Shown here: one piece after another, positions 11,795 to 33,351 of the stretch
Position numbering within the stretch: position 1 is the stretch's first letter
How the letters are laid out: every line of letters starts with the position of its first letter
Source: Metaphire vulgaris
Taxonomy: Eukaryota; Annelida; Clitellata; Crassiclitellata; Megascolecidae
Direction: 5' to 3'
DNA: 64,000 nt
NCBI GenBank assembly: GCA_018105865.1
Contig: JACLAT010000047.1
Location: 202,501-266,500 of the forward strand
The notes under the pieces: generated by a model
Databases searched by the model: none
Seen by the model: the letters and a program-made list of their open reading frames with translations, nothing else
Told to the model about the DNA's origin: nothing
Translations under genes and position numbers: made by a program

Positions 11795-12371
11795 TATTAA
11801 ATAATATTATTTAAATGAAATTTCTATAATTTGCCTCTTACTTCCAACCGCTGCCTTCGTTTCGTTTTTGTCTGTGAATCGATCGGGCTGAAATATGACC
11901 CGTTCAGATGTCCGAAGGTCATGACCCCGATATGGGTCCCGTTGATTCCGACGTCAAAGCTTTCGATCATCGACTGAACGAAGTCCAGCTGCTTTTTGAA
12001 ATCTTTACTCCAGATGCTGCTGGACTCATCCAGGACGAACGCAACGTCAGCCGGTTCGCTTTCACATGCTGCGAGGAGAGCAAGAAAAACAGCGCAATCT
12101 GCGGTTAAGTAAAAATCGTCACAATACACACTGCAGGTTCTATGGCCCCCATTTTGAAACGACTTAAGGTAGGGATACTCAGTACTCAGATGGCGGACCA
12201 CAGTCTGCAGTCCGGACCGAGTAGGCTTCCTGAGCGGACCGTGGCGAGACCCAGAAATGTCATGGTTATCGAATTATTACTGTTGAATTTCATACATCGC
12301 ACTTAAATAATTTTTATTGCTGCAGGCGATACAAAAAGCATTAAATTTACTTTAAATGCAGAGTCGAAGAG

Positions 12372-12552
12372 CAGTGACGGCTCCACAGGTGGGCCGGGGG
12401 CCCGCGCCCCTCCTATTGAGTGCCTGCCCCAATAGCCCCCCGTTGAGACCCTATACTTAATGCTACATACATAACAACAAATGGTTGGCCCCCATGATTA
12501 GAAGATGCCACCCCAACGGCCCCCCACTTGCCAAATCCTAAAGCCGCCACTG
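12372..12552. mobile_element. hAT-like MITE, CAGTGGCGGCTCC family, copy 1
   Basis: The ends are CAGTGACGGCTCC and AAGCCGCCACTG. The 8-bp duplication TCGAAGAG is exact (12364-12371, 12553-12560). Related copies lie at 35723-35914 and 40653-40839. Confidence 0.93.
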
Positions 12553-12627
12553 TCGAAGAGGTAAAACTAATTAATTAGTCTCTATAGTAGTGCTTTTCTA
12601 ATTTAAAAGCTCTGGAGACATGTTATT

Positions 12628-12908
12628 CAGGCCCTATCAGAGGGGGCCAGCAGGGCCATTTGGTCCGGGCCTCCATCTCTTGGGGGTCTCATTTAGGGGG
12701 CCCTTTTTTCGTTGTCTATAATTTTGGGAGAGTTGTAACGACCTTTTAAATTTTGCTTGTCAACACTATGTGAAGAGGAAAAGGAGAAAAGGATAAGAGG
12801 AAAAGGATGTGACGACCTTTTTTGCTTGTCGGCAAAGTCAAGTTAGGCTAGGAGAGGTCTAAAAATTCCAACTGACCCGGGCCTCCTTCAAGCCTTTGAA
12901 GGGGCCTG
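12628..12908. mobile_element. hAT-like MITE, CAGGCCC family
   Basis: The inverted ends are CAGGCCC..GGTCCGGGCCTCC and GACCCGGGCCTCC..GGGGCCTG. The flanks ATGTTATT and ATGCTAAT match at 6 of 8 positions. Two modules of the GACGACCTTTT..GCTTGTC type lie inside (about 12738 and 12811). Confidence 0.8.
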
Positions 12909-13132
12909 ATGCTAATAACGACGTTTTTTCCTCGTCAAAAAAATGACGAACCTTTTGGTCGGACCGCACCCCTGTCGTGTCTCAGTACACTTTTCTGTAT
13001 CGTCACGCAAACAATTTGAGTAGCTCTGACTTAAACGTTTATCGAAATGCAGTAATCGCATAAGGGACGTTTCTGAGAGTTTTTCAGAAGAGGCGCTATG
13101 TACAAAAATCTGTTACATTGCATTACTCATAA

Positions 13133-13330
13133 CAGTGGCGTAGCCACGGAGGAGGGTTTTGGGGTTAAACCCCCCTTGGACGACGCAACAAATTTTTTGA
13201 TGTATTCCCATGCAATATTTAATTTTTGAGGCGGTTTTTTGCGATTTTGGGAGTGAAAAGTGAAAACCCCCCTTGGCGGTTATCAACGACCTTTTTCAAC
13301 CCTCTTCCGGAAATCCTGGCTACGCCACTG
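13133..13330. mobile_element. hAT-like MITE, CAGTGGCGTAGC family
   Basis: The ends are CAGTGGCGTAGCCA and TGGCTACGCCACTG. The flanks are ACTCATAA and ACTCACAA (7 of 8). It lies between the two vWA copies. Confidence 0.9.
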
Positions 13331-13389
13331 ACTCACAAAACACTAGAATTGGTTCTATACAAGTGCATAATAATAATACTAAATAATGG

Positions 13390-13464
<75 letters not shown>

Positions 13465-13466
13465 GA
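13390..13466. repeat. (ATT)n(GTT)n compound microsatellite
   Basis: ATT triplets followed by GTT triplets, adjoining the 3' end of vWA copy B. Confidence 0.93.
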
Positions 13467-13534
13467 ATAAATAAATATCACTATTATATTTTATAACATT
13501 AAGATTCAATTTCCAATCGCAGGGCGATTCTTAC

Positions 13535-14990
13535 TTTTGCGCGCCTTCGAGACGAGTTTCTCTTTCTGAGCGTCGAGCGACGAGTAGTTGCTGACATGGA
13601 GAACGTCGTCGTCGGTTGAGGCGATCGCATCCAGCTCGGTCTGGACCACCTTTTGTCCCACGCCGACGGCGAGCATCCTGTAGCCGGCCTGTTTGCACCT
13701 CTTAGCCTCCTCCTTCGTCTTATCCGGGTAAGTGGATTCTCCGTCGGTGATGACGATGGCCAAGCGACTCACCCAGGTCCGAGAGTATTTGGACGAGAAC
13801 ATCTCTTCGCAGAGGCGCTTGAGGGCCAGGTGGGTGTAGGTTTCTCCCCTCGTTTCCTGGATCTCTGGAACGCACGATCAAACTACTTAAGAACAGTTAG
13901 AATTTCATCGTGAAATTCTTATGAATTGTATTACTATAGGAATTGTTGTTCTCGTATTGATGCTCTGTTTAGTATATGCCTCTATCTAATCTAATCCTAA
14001 CTACTATAGCGCCATTTCATAATGCAAAGAAGCGTCAGCCGATGGCACGACAAACCAAGATCATTCAAGATCTAGGTCGAATCCAGGATATAGAAAACTA
14101 TTTGATTTTCGCGAGTGCAGTGAAGGCATCGAGCATGCAAACCCCAAAATTTTCTGCCACCAGTGGAGGTTGGAGCGCATCCCGTGTGGGTCAATCCCCC
14201 AAATCATCTGAAGTCCTGGATTATTTCTGTAAACGAGTATTATTTGCTGGTCTTGCTTCAGGGTGCGCAGGTGGAGCAGTGGTTAGCGCACTGGTCTGCC
14301 AATCCCGAGGACCGTGGTTCAACTCCCAGCCGCGGTAGAAACGTTTCGGTTGTTTCTGCCCCAAGCGCCCCCAGTCGACTCAGCTGTGAATGAGTACATC
14401 GGGTATTAGCTCGGTGGAAGGAAAGGCGGCGAGGGAAAGGCTGGAAATCCGCCCTCATTTAGCCGTTGCCGTATATACCTGAAGGCGCTAACCCTTCGGT
14501 TCCCGACGGGTCCGCGATGGCCTAAGGGTTGTACCTTTATCTACCTTCATAGTCTGTATCTCTGTTCTTCGCCAACTGATCGCTAGAATCACCTGATCGT
14601 TTACGAATGAATCAGAAGTACCATCGATTGATACCTATAGACTATAGAGCATCAGAACTGGTGCTATAGAAGTTCGTAATAATAATATATTGATAATAGT
14701 TATTAATTAAAAATAATTTATATAATTTGCTTCTTACTTTTAACATCTGCCTTCATTTTGTTTTTGTCTGTGTATTGATCGAGCTGAAAGAGGACCCGTA
14801 CGTCTGTCGCGAAGGTCATGACCCCGATGTGGGTCCGGTTCAGTCCAACGTCCAAGTTGTCGATCATCGACTGAACGAAGTCCAGCTGCTTTTTGAAATC
14901 TGGACTTTCGATGCTGCTGGACTCATCCAGGACGAACACAATGTCCGCCGGTTTGTTGCCACTTGCTACGAGGAATGCAACAAAAACCAT
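13535..14990 (-). CDS. vWA-domain secreted protein, copy B
   Basis: Two exons join in frame: 14990-14738 and 13864-13535. The first starts at ATG with a short hydrophobic leader (MVFVAFLVASG) that could act as a signal peptide. Residues about 16-190 form one vWA domain: PADIVFVLDESSSI gives the DxSxS MIDAS motif at D22-S26, HIGVMTF the next strand, ETYTHLAL the MIDAS threonine region and LAIVITDGES the second aspartate (D125). Exon 1 ends in phase 1 with donor AAAA|GTAAGAAG. Exon 2 has acceptor GTTCCAG and a good donor GTAAGAAT after LVSKARK, also phase 1, so further exons may follow. Otherwise translation runs nine codons to a TGA. The leader region of copy A begins at a splice acceptor, but the aligned bases here read CG instead of AG, so the start may instead be on an unseen upstream exon. 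The intron carries a tRNA-derived SINE. The likely role is extracellular binding, as in matrilin- or collagen-VI-like proteins, inferred from the domain only. Confidence 0.75.
14262..14545 (+). mobile_element. tRNA-derived SINE
   Basis: The head resembles a tRNA with an internal RNA polymerase III promoter: box A TGGAGCAGTGG (14272-14282) and box B GGTTCAACTCC (14316-14326). The body that follows (TGAATGAGTACATCGGGTAT and a GGAAGGAAAGGCGG stretch) is of the kind seen in SINE2-type elements. It lacks a CCA-type acceptor stem pairing, so it is not a tRNA gene. It lies in the vWA copy B intron. Confidence 0.85.
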
Positions 14991-15382
14991 CCCAATCGCA
15001 GCAAACTCATGCGATCATATATATAACAATATTTCAATGCGCATAAAATAGGTTAAGCCCATATTGTCACACAATTGATGCGCGGTATAAGATACGGCTC
15101 CACAATAAAGTGCCGTGGAAAATGCCTACTATTTCTTCCTGCCATACGGATCAATAAGATTTCGGAATATCAGTCTGTGCAAATACCTTGCTTAGATCCG
15201 TCGCCGAAGACTGTGCCTACAAATCAGTACAGTTTCTGATACACAAACTGCATTGTAAAATTTAAACTTGATACGAAAATCATGGATTTTGCAGTATTGT
15301 CATACAAGAAGCAATCTAGATGTTTAAATAATGGACTGAAAATTAATGACAGAAGTTGAGAATTCGTGTTTGTCTGTTCCTG
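14991..15382. other. 5' flank of vWA copy B
   Basis: Upstream region of the minus-strand copy B. TTATATATA on the minus strand at about 15018-15026 lies 30-35 bp before the ATG and could be a TATA box or part of the leader. Nothing else recognised. Confidence 0.4.
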
Positions 15383-16004
15383 GGTGTGTGCGCGTGCGTT
15401 CTCTGTAAGATTACCGGAGGAATCCTATATAAGATAACAACAGTTACAAATAGTTCACTTCATTCGTCAAAACCTGTCTACCTTACCATTTCCCATAGTC
15501 TCTGCATTATCCCTCACGTCTTCAGATCTCATCTTAGATAATTCCATTTACTAAAATCATGTCCTCCATAGCTGTAACAACCTAATCTTACTGCCCGTTG
15601 GATATATTCACCATAGCCTAGCTGGTGATTCATCTTTTCCAAAGCAATTTAAGAAAAGCAAAGCGTCTAAGAATTGAGGGCTACCGCTGTACTACTACCT
15701 CTAAAGCGCTATACAAAATAACTATAGGCTTATTTTACTCACTTCTGCTACGTAACTGGACAGATAATACGGGTAAAATGGTAACATTTGGAATTTCTCA
15801 AAGAATACAGACAGAGAAAGAATCGAAAGAGATCTTTGATTTATATACTTACTAATTGCAAAAACGAGTACCTACAATAATCAGAAAATAACATTTAGAT
15901 TACAAGAGCAAATTGATTTATAGCTTTTATTACTCTAGAATATTATTGTCGTTCTTCCTAGAGCCAGACAAAGACAGGTCCAGTGTTCTTTTGTCAATTC
16001 CGGG

Positions 16005-16181
16005 CAGTGTTGGATTTGTGAAATTTGAGCTGGGGGGAGATTTTCATTCGGCTGAAATTCAATGAATAACAGAAACTGCATGTACCCGATATGCGATTTT
16101 TGGGAGGGTTGCAAAGTTAGCCGGGAGTTTCAGGGTTTCACCCCCTCCCCAACCCCAACCCCACCGGCAACTCCAGCACTA
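16005..16181. mobile_element. hAT-like MITE, CAGTGTTGGA family
   Basis: The ends are CAGTGTTGGATTTG and CAACTCCAGCACTA. The 8-bp duplication ATTCCGGG is exact (15997-16004, 16182-16189). The other segmental copy has the unoccupied site ATTCCGGG once, at 740-747. A fragment of the same family lies at 46031-46099. Confidence 0.93.
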
Positions 16182-16867
16182 ATTCCGGGAACTGCCTATT
16201 TGCTTTAAGCCGATTATGGCAAAAGGTAAAACTGAAATGATAATTATCATTTTAATTTTAATTATATTACAATTGATCATAATCGGTCACTCTATGGAAT
16301 TTGAAAGCTAGTCCCAATGACGCTACAAAAAGTGTTATAGGCCAATCAGTATATTTTGAATTTTTATTATTGAATTCTTTATTTTGTTCTTTTTAGTGTA
16401 ATATATACAGAAATTCAACGGAAGTTGCTGCGTAGGATCCATTTAGATCACTAGAGCAAAGAAAGTCACTTCCTTAGCTTCCTGCCAAATGCACGGCGGC
16501 TGAGGTTTTGCCCATATCAAAATAATTATAATTAACCAACAAATGTGCTGCTTACAAAGATAAAGTTGTTCGTCATCTTTCAGCAGATGATTCAACTCCG
16601 CGACAAGCAATTCTTCTGAAAGCAGCAATACGAAGGCAAAATGTCGGCCTCTCCTGAACGAAAGTAAATTCGCGGAATTATCGCAGCGCAAACAGAAGGA
16701 TCGGGAAATTGCAACGGCAAACGGCTTCGTTCATTCAGACCGAAGACTCTTCTCTCTTCTTTTAGCCAATATGCTGGGCTATTGACGTTCGCCTAATCGA
16801 CTAAAGGCCCGCCTCGTTTAACACGACTATTGGCCTACACGACTATTTATTATACAGCTGAACCACA

Positions 16868-16868
16868 G

Positions 16869-16951
<83 letters not shown>
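16868..16951. repeat. (GAAA)n(GA)n microsatellite
   Basis: GAAA units then a pure GA tract. Confidence 0.95.
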
Positions 16952-16952
<1 letters not shown>

Positions 16953-17051
16953 CATTGTAAATATATGATTGCGCTCAGATTACGGTATCAGTTGCCCAAG
17001 TTGCACATTGATTAATGTCATTATGTTAGACCCTCTGTCTCTCAGTTATGT

Positions 17052-17069
17052 CAGCATCATCATCATCAA

Positions 17070-17136
<67 letters not shown>

Positions 17137-17176
17137 GTCATTTCCATCATCATCGTCGTCGTCGTCGTCGTCGTAG
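17052..17176. repeat. (CAT)n(CGT)n microsatellite
   Basis: Long CAT run ending in CGT triplets. Confidence 0.95.
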
Positions 17177-17289
17177 TCGAACTTCTATAGCGCCACTTTA
17201 GTATTGTTCACGACATCAGTCGATGGTCGTTCCTTGCTTTGAATCGTAATCTCTCATTGTCGAATCCAATCAGTTGTGGCGGTTAGGCA

Positions 17290-17600
17290 ATAGAATATAC
17301 CGGGTAGATATGTCTTGAGGCAATTTGAAGTTTGGTCAAAGTGATGAAGATTTTGGTATGGTCAGCATAACGGTGGTACCCAATACTGTGTTGAGCAAGC
17401 AGGCAGCCAAGAGAGGGTAAAAACGGAGTATAGGTCCAAGGCGGAGCTCTGGGACACACCATAACTGAGGTTTGCCGAGTAAGAGATGAAGCCGTGTACA
17501 GACATTGACTTTGTCGGATGCAGGAATGAAACCATTTTAGCGCTATTCCGTTAGTGTCGAACCAGGGCTCGAGACGATGCAAAAGACATACACAAAGCAT
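17290..17600 (-). pseudogene. CR1/L2-like LINE RT fragment
   Basis: On the minus strand LLHRLEPWFDTNGIALKWF matches the region after the second palm block of CR1/L2-type reverse transcriptases. In a shifted frame GVPQ-like and LGP-like residues follow, and GYHRYADHTKIFI takes the place of the catalytic YADD box, with histidine for the last aspartate. It is truncated and frameshifted, and absent from the matching place in segmental copy 1. Confidence 0.75.
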
Positions 17601-18403
17601 AGCCTAGGCCTTGCAAATTTTGGTCACACCCTGGCTTCATTCACGCCAGAAAAACAGTGAAATAAACTAAATAAGTTCACAATTTTAAAACTCTTTCCAA
17701 TTGGTAATTATCATACAAGAAATTCAACGGAAATGCTCAATGTTCTTTAAGCGATCCTGAATGGCGAAAGAACAGATGGCGAGGGTGACTCATACGTAGT
17801 CAGTGCTGAAGACCGAAGAGACAAACTAAGACTACCATTGACCGTGACTCAAACATACACGAAGCGGAACCTCCCACCTTCTTCTTTACAAGAATATGCT
17901 ACAGTGGCAGGAGAATATCGGAAGAAGTTAATCAGTTTCAGACGATCACAACAAGACATTATTCATTCGCAAGAAAACATACAACCCCCCTCATTGACAA
18001 GATTTAGTGCAGTTGATCAATCGGTTATCAGAAGAATGTGTTGTTATTATTGCGCGAAGTATTGTTGCGTGTTTTGCCTTCAAGCAATTAATCAGTTTCT
18101 AAGCACTGATGCTGCAAAAGCTTTTGCTAAGCGCTGCATAACGTATGAAGTTACATCATTAGAATATTTATTTTATTTTAAATTTAATTTGTACTTATTA
18201 ACCTTATCATTAATATATTAGAAAGAGTCAAACACCCGAACATGGAGCGAATTGACAAGATCCGAATGATGTTGTATCCTGAATCAAAAACAACAAAACT
18301 TTTAAAAATCGGTTCAGTATTAGTAAAGCTGTGCTGATAAATGCATTGGCTTACTTTTTTAGTGGACACGGTGTATTTTCTAATGCCATTGCACACACTA
18401 ACA

Positions 18404-19088
18404 CAGTGTCTCGCAAACTTTTTACCTCGCGGCACACTAAACAGAACAAATTTTTTTCACGGCACATTCTTCATAAAATTACAAAACCAACCAACAATTT
18501 ATTAAATTGAGTGTTCTTTATTAAGGAGCGGCAGCTTTTGACGACTGTAGATTCTCGCCGTTGTTTTTCCTTAGTGTCGTTTTCACCTTGCATTTTCTCA
18601 GATCTTGCCAAAAATTTATCCATTTCAAATTTCATAGGGCTAAATCTCGGTAAAAGCATCAAATTCAACTGTTACTATACTTATAGTTACCCTACTATTG
18701 CAATATCTCAACACATGCAATGTAATAATTTCAAAACGGTAATTGGGTCAAATGTATCCTTGCGCGCTCAGACGCTGTTGTTTTTACATTGTAAAGGTCG
18801 CAAGGACGGTGACGTCAACGAAAGACGTTAATTTCTGGCAGTTGTATCGTTGCGCGCGCAACGTTATATAAAAAAATGGATGTCCGATATATTGTATTGT
18901 AGGCTGTGCCGCAGGCTGGTGTGAGGTTCTATATATGACGCCATTTTTACACTTGCTCATCCGGCAAAATTTTTAGGAAGAGAACAAAAAAATTAAAATA
19001 ATAGTAAAATTCTGAAATTCTTTCACGGCACAGCTGGAATCTCTAGCGGCACACTAGTGTGCCGCGGCACACAGTTTGCGAGACACTG
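18404..19088. mobile_element. hAT-like MITE with perfect 16-bp TIRs
   Basis: The ends CAGTGTCTCGCAAACT and AGTTTGCGAGACACTG are perfect complements, followed by related CGCGGCACACT sequences on both sides. The 8-bp duplication CACTAACA is exact (18396-18403, 19089-19096). At 685 bp it is the largest simple MITE here. No transposase residues are recognisable in its open frames. Confidence 0.96.
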
Positions 19089-19096
19089 CACTAACA

Positions 19097-19559
19097 GCAA
19101 AAGTGTTTTCACTCGTTAGCTAGGCTGCAAAATAGATGTGTCGAAATTGAAGGCACTGCGCAGAAAACAAGGTAAAAATAGACAAAATAAAGCAATTTTC
19201 TTGATATAATTTAAAGTGTCACTAAAAACAGTCAGGAATTTCAAATTCAGTACACTGTACAATGAATCCGCGATTCCAAAGGAAAATTACGAAGCAATTA
19301 GAAAAGAAATTTCTGTAGCACTATCCAAAATGCTTGTCGCATTGCACCGGGTTATTGACGCGCGCTCAATCTGAATATATTCTATGTAGTCCGTAATCCG
19401 TTGTCTGTAATCCGTAGTCCGCGGTGGTCAAGGTTGTAGATCCAGGTACATGTAGGCAGTCGCAGGAAACCAAGTCCCGACTGCCAAGAAAAATTAAGGT
19501 GTTCCATAGCTGCATGCTGTAAATGTCGATGTCTACGAATGAGAAGAATTATTGCGATA
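19097..19559. other. Non-coding, nothing recognised
   Basis: AT-rich. A tight repeat of the words GTAGTCCGTAATCCG and GTAATCCGTAGTCCG occurs at 19386-19423. Confidence 0.4.
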
Positions 19560-19774
19560 GGGGGCATCCTTGATATGGGATCACCTTAACACTGCTGACG
19601 AGCAAAAAATAAAAAAATAGGTCGTCACGTATTTCTCGGGCCCATCAATTCTTCCGCGCCCTTCTTCATATAGTGACGACGAGCAAAAAAGGTCGTCAAC
19701 CACTCTTCGGGGGCCCCATTCTCCCCGGGCCCGGGCGGCAATCGACAAAGTGCATCCCCCCCCACGTTACGCCA

Positions 19775-19775
<1 letters not shown>
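19560..19775. mobile_element. MITE fragment, CAGTGGCGTAGC family (inverted)
   Basis: This is close to the reverse complement of the element at 20961-21199. It keeps GGGGGCATCCTTGATATGGG, two GACGAGCAAAAAA..GTCGTC modules and the end GTTACGCCACT. Its outer ~25 bp on the left are missing. An (AT)n tract follows immediately. Confidence 0.8.

Positions 19776-19826
<51 letters not shown>
19776..19826. repeat. (AT)n microsatellite
   Basis: Pure AT tract touching the end of a MITE. Confidence 0.95.
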
Positions 19827-19830
<4 letters not shown>

Positions 19831-20306
19831 GAGATATTTTCAAGCGAACGTGAAGAAAGTCAATTGCATCTAACCTTTGAAATCAATTAATGCAATACAC
19901 GACATATCCATTTGTTATAGCCATAGATGTTGAAAACGTTAAAATTGAAATAAAAAGGTGAAACACGCGATTTTATGACAAGAAAGACGCAAAAAACGTT
20001 GAGTTTGACTTCTTTTACCGTCAGCATATGCATAAATATTAACATCGAGTGACCTTTCACCTTATCGTTATCTCTACTAAATCATTTAGTTATATGCCTA
20101 CTGGTCAAATTTTAGAACAAGATCAAAAACTCGTTTTTTACCTAAGCTGATGCCTAAGCTAAGCTTATCAATGTTAACAGTTGCGGTAATAGTAATATCT
20201 TGCTATTCTTGTGGTAATTTCGTGGCGTGCCAGTGGTCGTAAGATTTTTGTGATATTGTTGCGCAACCCACTAGTGTAGTTTACTGGCTAGCCCGTGTTT
20301 CAGAAT

Positions 20307-20612
20307 CAGCGTTTATTCTAGGCCTTCTTAGGGGGAATCCCCCCGCCAAGTTACCCCCCCTCAATTTCTATATGTTACAATGGAATATGTAAATTTCCCT
20401 CAAAAGTGCGAACGAGGGGGTTTTATTTGGAGAGAGGGGGAAAATATAAGTAAGGATGACTATTTTGGTTGTGTGAGCAGTGGAGAAGGATAAGAAATGT
20501 AAGGAAGGAGGTAATGACCGTTTTTTTGCTTGTCAAGGTTTTGGGCAGACAAGGCCTCTCCCCCAAACATTTCAAACTCTCCCCAATGTCAAGGTGGCTA
20601 GAATAAACACTG
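20307..20612. mobile_element. hAT-like MITE, CAGTGTTTATTCTAG family, copy 1
   Basis: The ends are CAGCGTTTATTCTAGGCC and GGCTAGAATAAACACTG. The flanking repeat TTTCAGAAT is present on both sides (20298-20306, 20613-20621), 9 bp long here. One GACCGTTTTTTTGCTTGTCA module lies inside (about 20516). Confidence 0.92.
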
Positions 20613-20798
20613 TTTCAGAATAGATGTTCCATCATTTTCCCGAAAATTTATGGTAATATTAGATTAAAGTCTTTAGATTTGGGGCACATTTTCGGACAAG
20701 TTGCAGAATGTCTGCAATCGAACCTCCAAAGTGATAATGTTTTCTCAAAGAATTTGTACGAATCTCGCGATCATTATAGACATGACACGGATTTGAGG

Positions 20799-20830
<32 letters not shown>
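20799..20830. repeat. (GA)n microsatellite
   Basis: Short pure GA tract. Confidence 0.9.
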
Positions 20831-20833
<3 letters not shown>

Positions 20834-20960
20834 TGGAGGAAGAGAGAGTTTTTCAGTCACTGTCTGATTGACAGCTACTAAATGATTGACAGCTTCTCGA
20901 CGATATTTTATAATTTCTTTATTTTTAGTTTATTATTAGCTTAAATATCTGTGATTATTA

Positions 20961-21196
20961 CAGTGGCGTAACATGGAGGCGGGGGCACTTTGTCGAGTGC
21001 CCCCGGGCTCCGGGAGAAGGGGGCCCCCGAAGAGTGGTTGACGACCTTTTTTGCTCCTCAGCACTATATGAAGAAGGACGCCGGAAGGGTTGAGGGACCC
21101 GAGAACGATGTGACGACCTTTTTTGCTCGTCAGCAGTGTCAAGGGCCCCCATATCAAGGATGCTACACGGGCCCCCAAAAAAGTCACGCTACGCCA

Positions 21197-21199
<3 letters not shown>
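20961..21199. mobile_element. hAT-like MITE, CAGTGGCGTAGC family
   Basis: The ends are CAGTGGCGTAACATGG and CACGCTACGCCACTG. There are two GACGACCTTTTTTGCTC(G/C)TCAGCA-type modules (about 21038 and 21113). The right flank is an (AT)n tract, and no 8-bp duplication is recognisable. Confidence 0.88.
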
Positions 21200-21266
<67 letters not shown>

Positions 21267-21382
21267 CTCAGTACTTCATTCCCGAAGGTCTTATGAAAAA
21301 AGTGTCGGAGACATTAAGAAATTGTGTGGCTAACTCTCGTCCGGTTCCCGTCCGGTTTTATATATATATATATATATATATA
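21200..21382. repeat. Two (AT)n tracts
   Basis: Pure AT at about 21200-21262 directly at the MITE end, and again at about 21358-21382, with a short unique spacer. Confidence 0.93.
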
Positions 21383-21447
21383 ATATATGTGCATAAACAT
21401 TATGTTCGACCTCTAGCTGCCAAGGAGTCGTCCACAAATGAACAAAT

Positions 21448-21757
21448 GACGTAACGCGCCTTGGGATGGAGTTGGGGTTGGGAGGTTAACCCCCCTTGGT
21501 CGCCCGACAATTATTGCGGATTAATATAATAGTTGCATCGTTAGTTGTATAGTTGTACGCGCTCATATACGTATACAATTTAATTCCATTAAACAAAAAG
21601 AACAATAATAATTGACGAACATTTTTGTTTTTCAGGAATTTTTGGCGTTGAAACTTTGAGGATCATAGCGATACCCTTTTTGCTTGTCAGAACTTTCAGA
21701 ACTTTACGAAGTTAGCAATCATAACCTCTCTTCGGGAAATCCTGGCTACGCCACTGA
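21448..21757. mobile_element. Degenerate MITE, CAGTGGCGTAGC family
   Basis: The right end CCTGGCTACGCCACTG is intact. The left end (GACGTAACGCGCCTTGGGAT) is a degraded form. The interior GGGGTTGGGAGGTTAACCCC is like the 23013-23313 copy, and a CCCTTTTTGCTTGTCAG module lies at about 21675. Confidence 0.65.
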
Positions 21758-22340
21758 CCCTGGAGATGGCTTATCAAAAACGACTCGAATAAATAATCAA
21801 TGGAAAAACAACGGTATTGCAAAAATTAATGTGATGTATTGAACAAGATTGATTGCTTAAGCCAAATCTTTGGACGAGACTGGTTAGGACAAGACATCAG
21901 CGTTTGTAGTTATTTAAAGACAGACTATCTTTAATGCATATCTATGCTTGTATTCTTTGAATTCATGGCCAATTGTCACAATCGCCAATTTTTGCTATCA
22001 TGCAATATTGTCATTGACGATTAAAAGAAACCAATGGTGCACAAAACGATAAAGATTCAAAAGTGTTTTGACGAATTTTAACCCGTTGCTCCCAACAGTT
22101 GGAATCGCAGACGAGATGACGACCAAAACAGAAATTATTTAGTCTAATTAACTTGCGTTCATGTCTGAAAACTCAACCACTGGACTCACAGCCCCTTGGA
22201 CTACATTACTTGCAAAACAGCACTAAGAAATTCAGCTGATTAATTTGAGACTGAAAAACAAAATTAGTCACAGTGCAAAGTACGACAGCTTTATGACTCA
22301 TTTGCCTCCAACCGAAAGCTGGTGGGCCTAAATGGCCTGT

Positions 22341-33351
<11,011 letters not shown>

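Larger units (their letters stand above)
9677..12098 (-). pseudogene. Tandem vWA-domain gene, copy A (frameshifted)
   Basis: Two minus-strand exons encode one von Willebrand factor A domain. Exon 1 (12098-11842) follows a good acceptor (TTAACCGCAG). It has a hydrophobic stretch CAVFLALLAACE, then PADVAFVLDESSSI with the DxSxS metal-ion (MIDAS) motif and SMIESFDVGINGTHIGVMTF. Exon 2 (10006-9677, 330 bp) has LALKRLREE, VAIVVTDG with the second MIDAS aspartate, and GYRMFAVGVGQ. Compared with copy B, exon 1 lacks one base at about 11915-11922, just after VMTF. The reading frame is lost until the exon's end, where copy B's frame would read on normally. Exon 2 starts with two bases of a split codon, so exon 1 cannot splice into it in frame. 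The exon 2 donor is also weaker (GTATTA against GTAAGA in B). vWA domains usually bind matrix or recognition partners outside the cell. The intron holds a solo LTR and a MITE. A sequencing error is the alternative to a pseudogene. Confidence 0.75.
15383..18270. repeat. Segmental duplication, copy 2
   Basis: Direct counterpart of 101-2870 (landmarks given there). It differs by a MITE (16005-16181), longer GA and CAT tracts and a LINE piece (17290-17600). Its position just upstream of vWA copy B suggests the duplicated unit included the vWA gene. Confidence 0.85.

Noticed and set aside
14262..14340. tRNA gene
   Set aside because: Box A and B are present, but the arms do not fold as a full tRNA and a SINE body follows.
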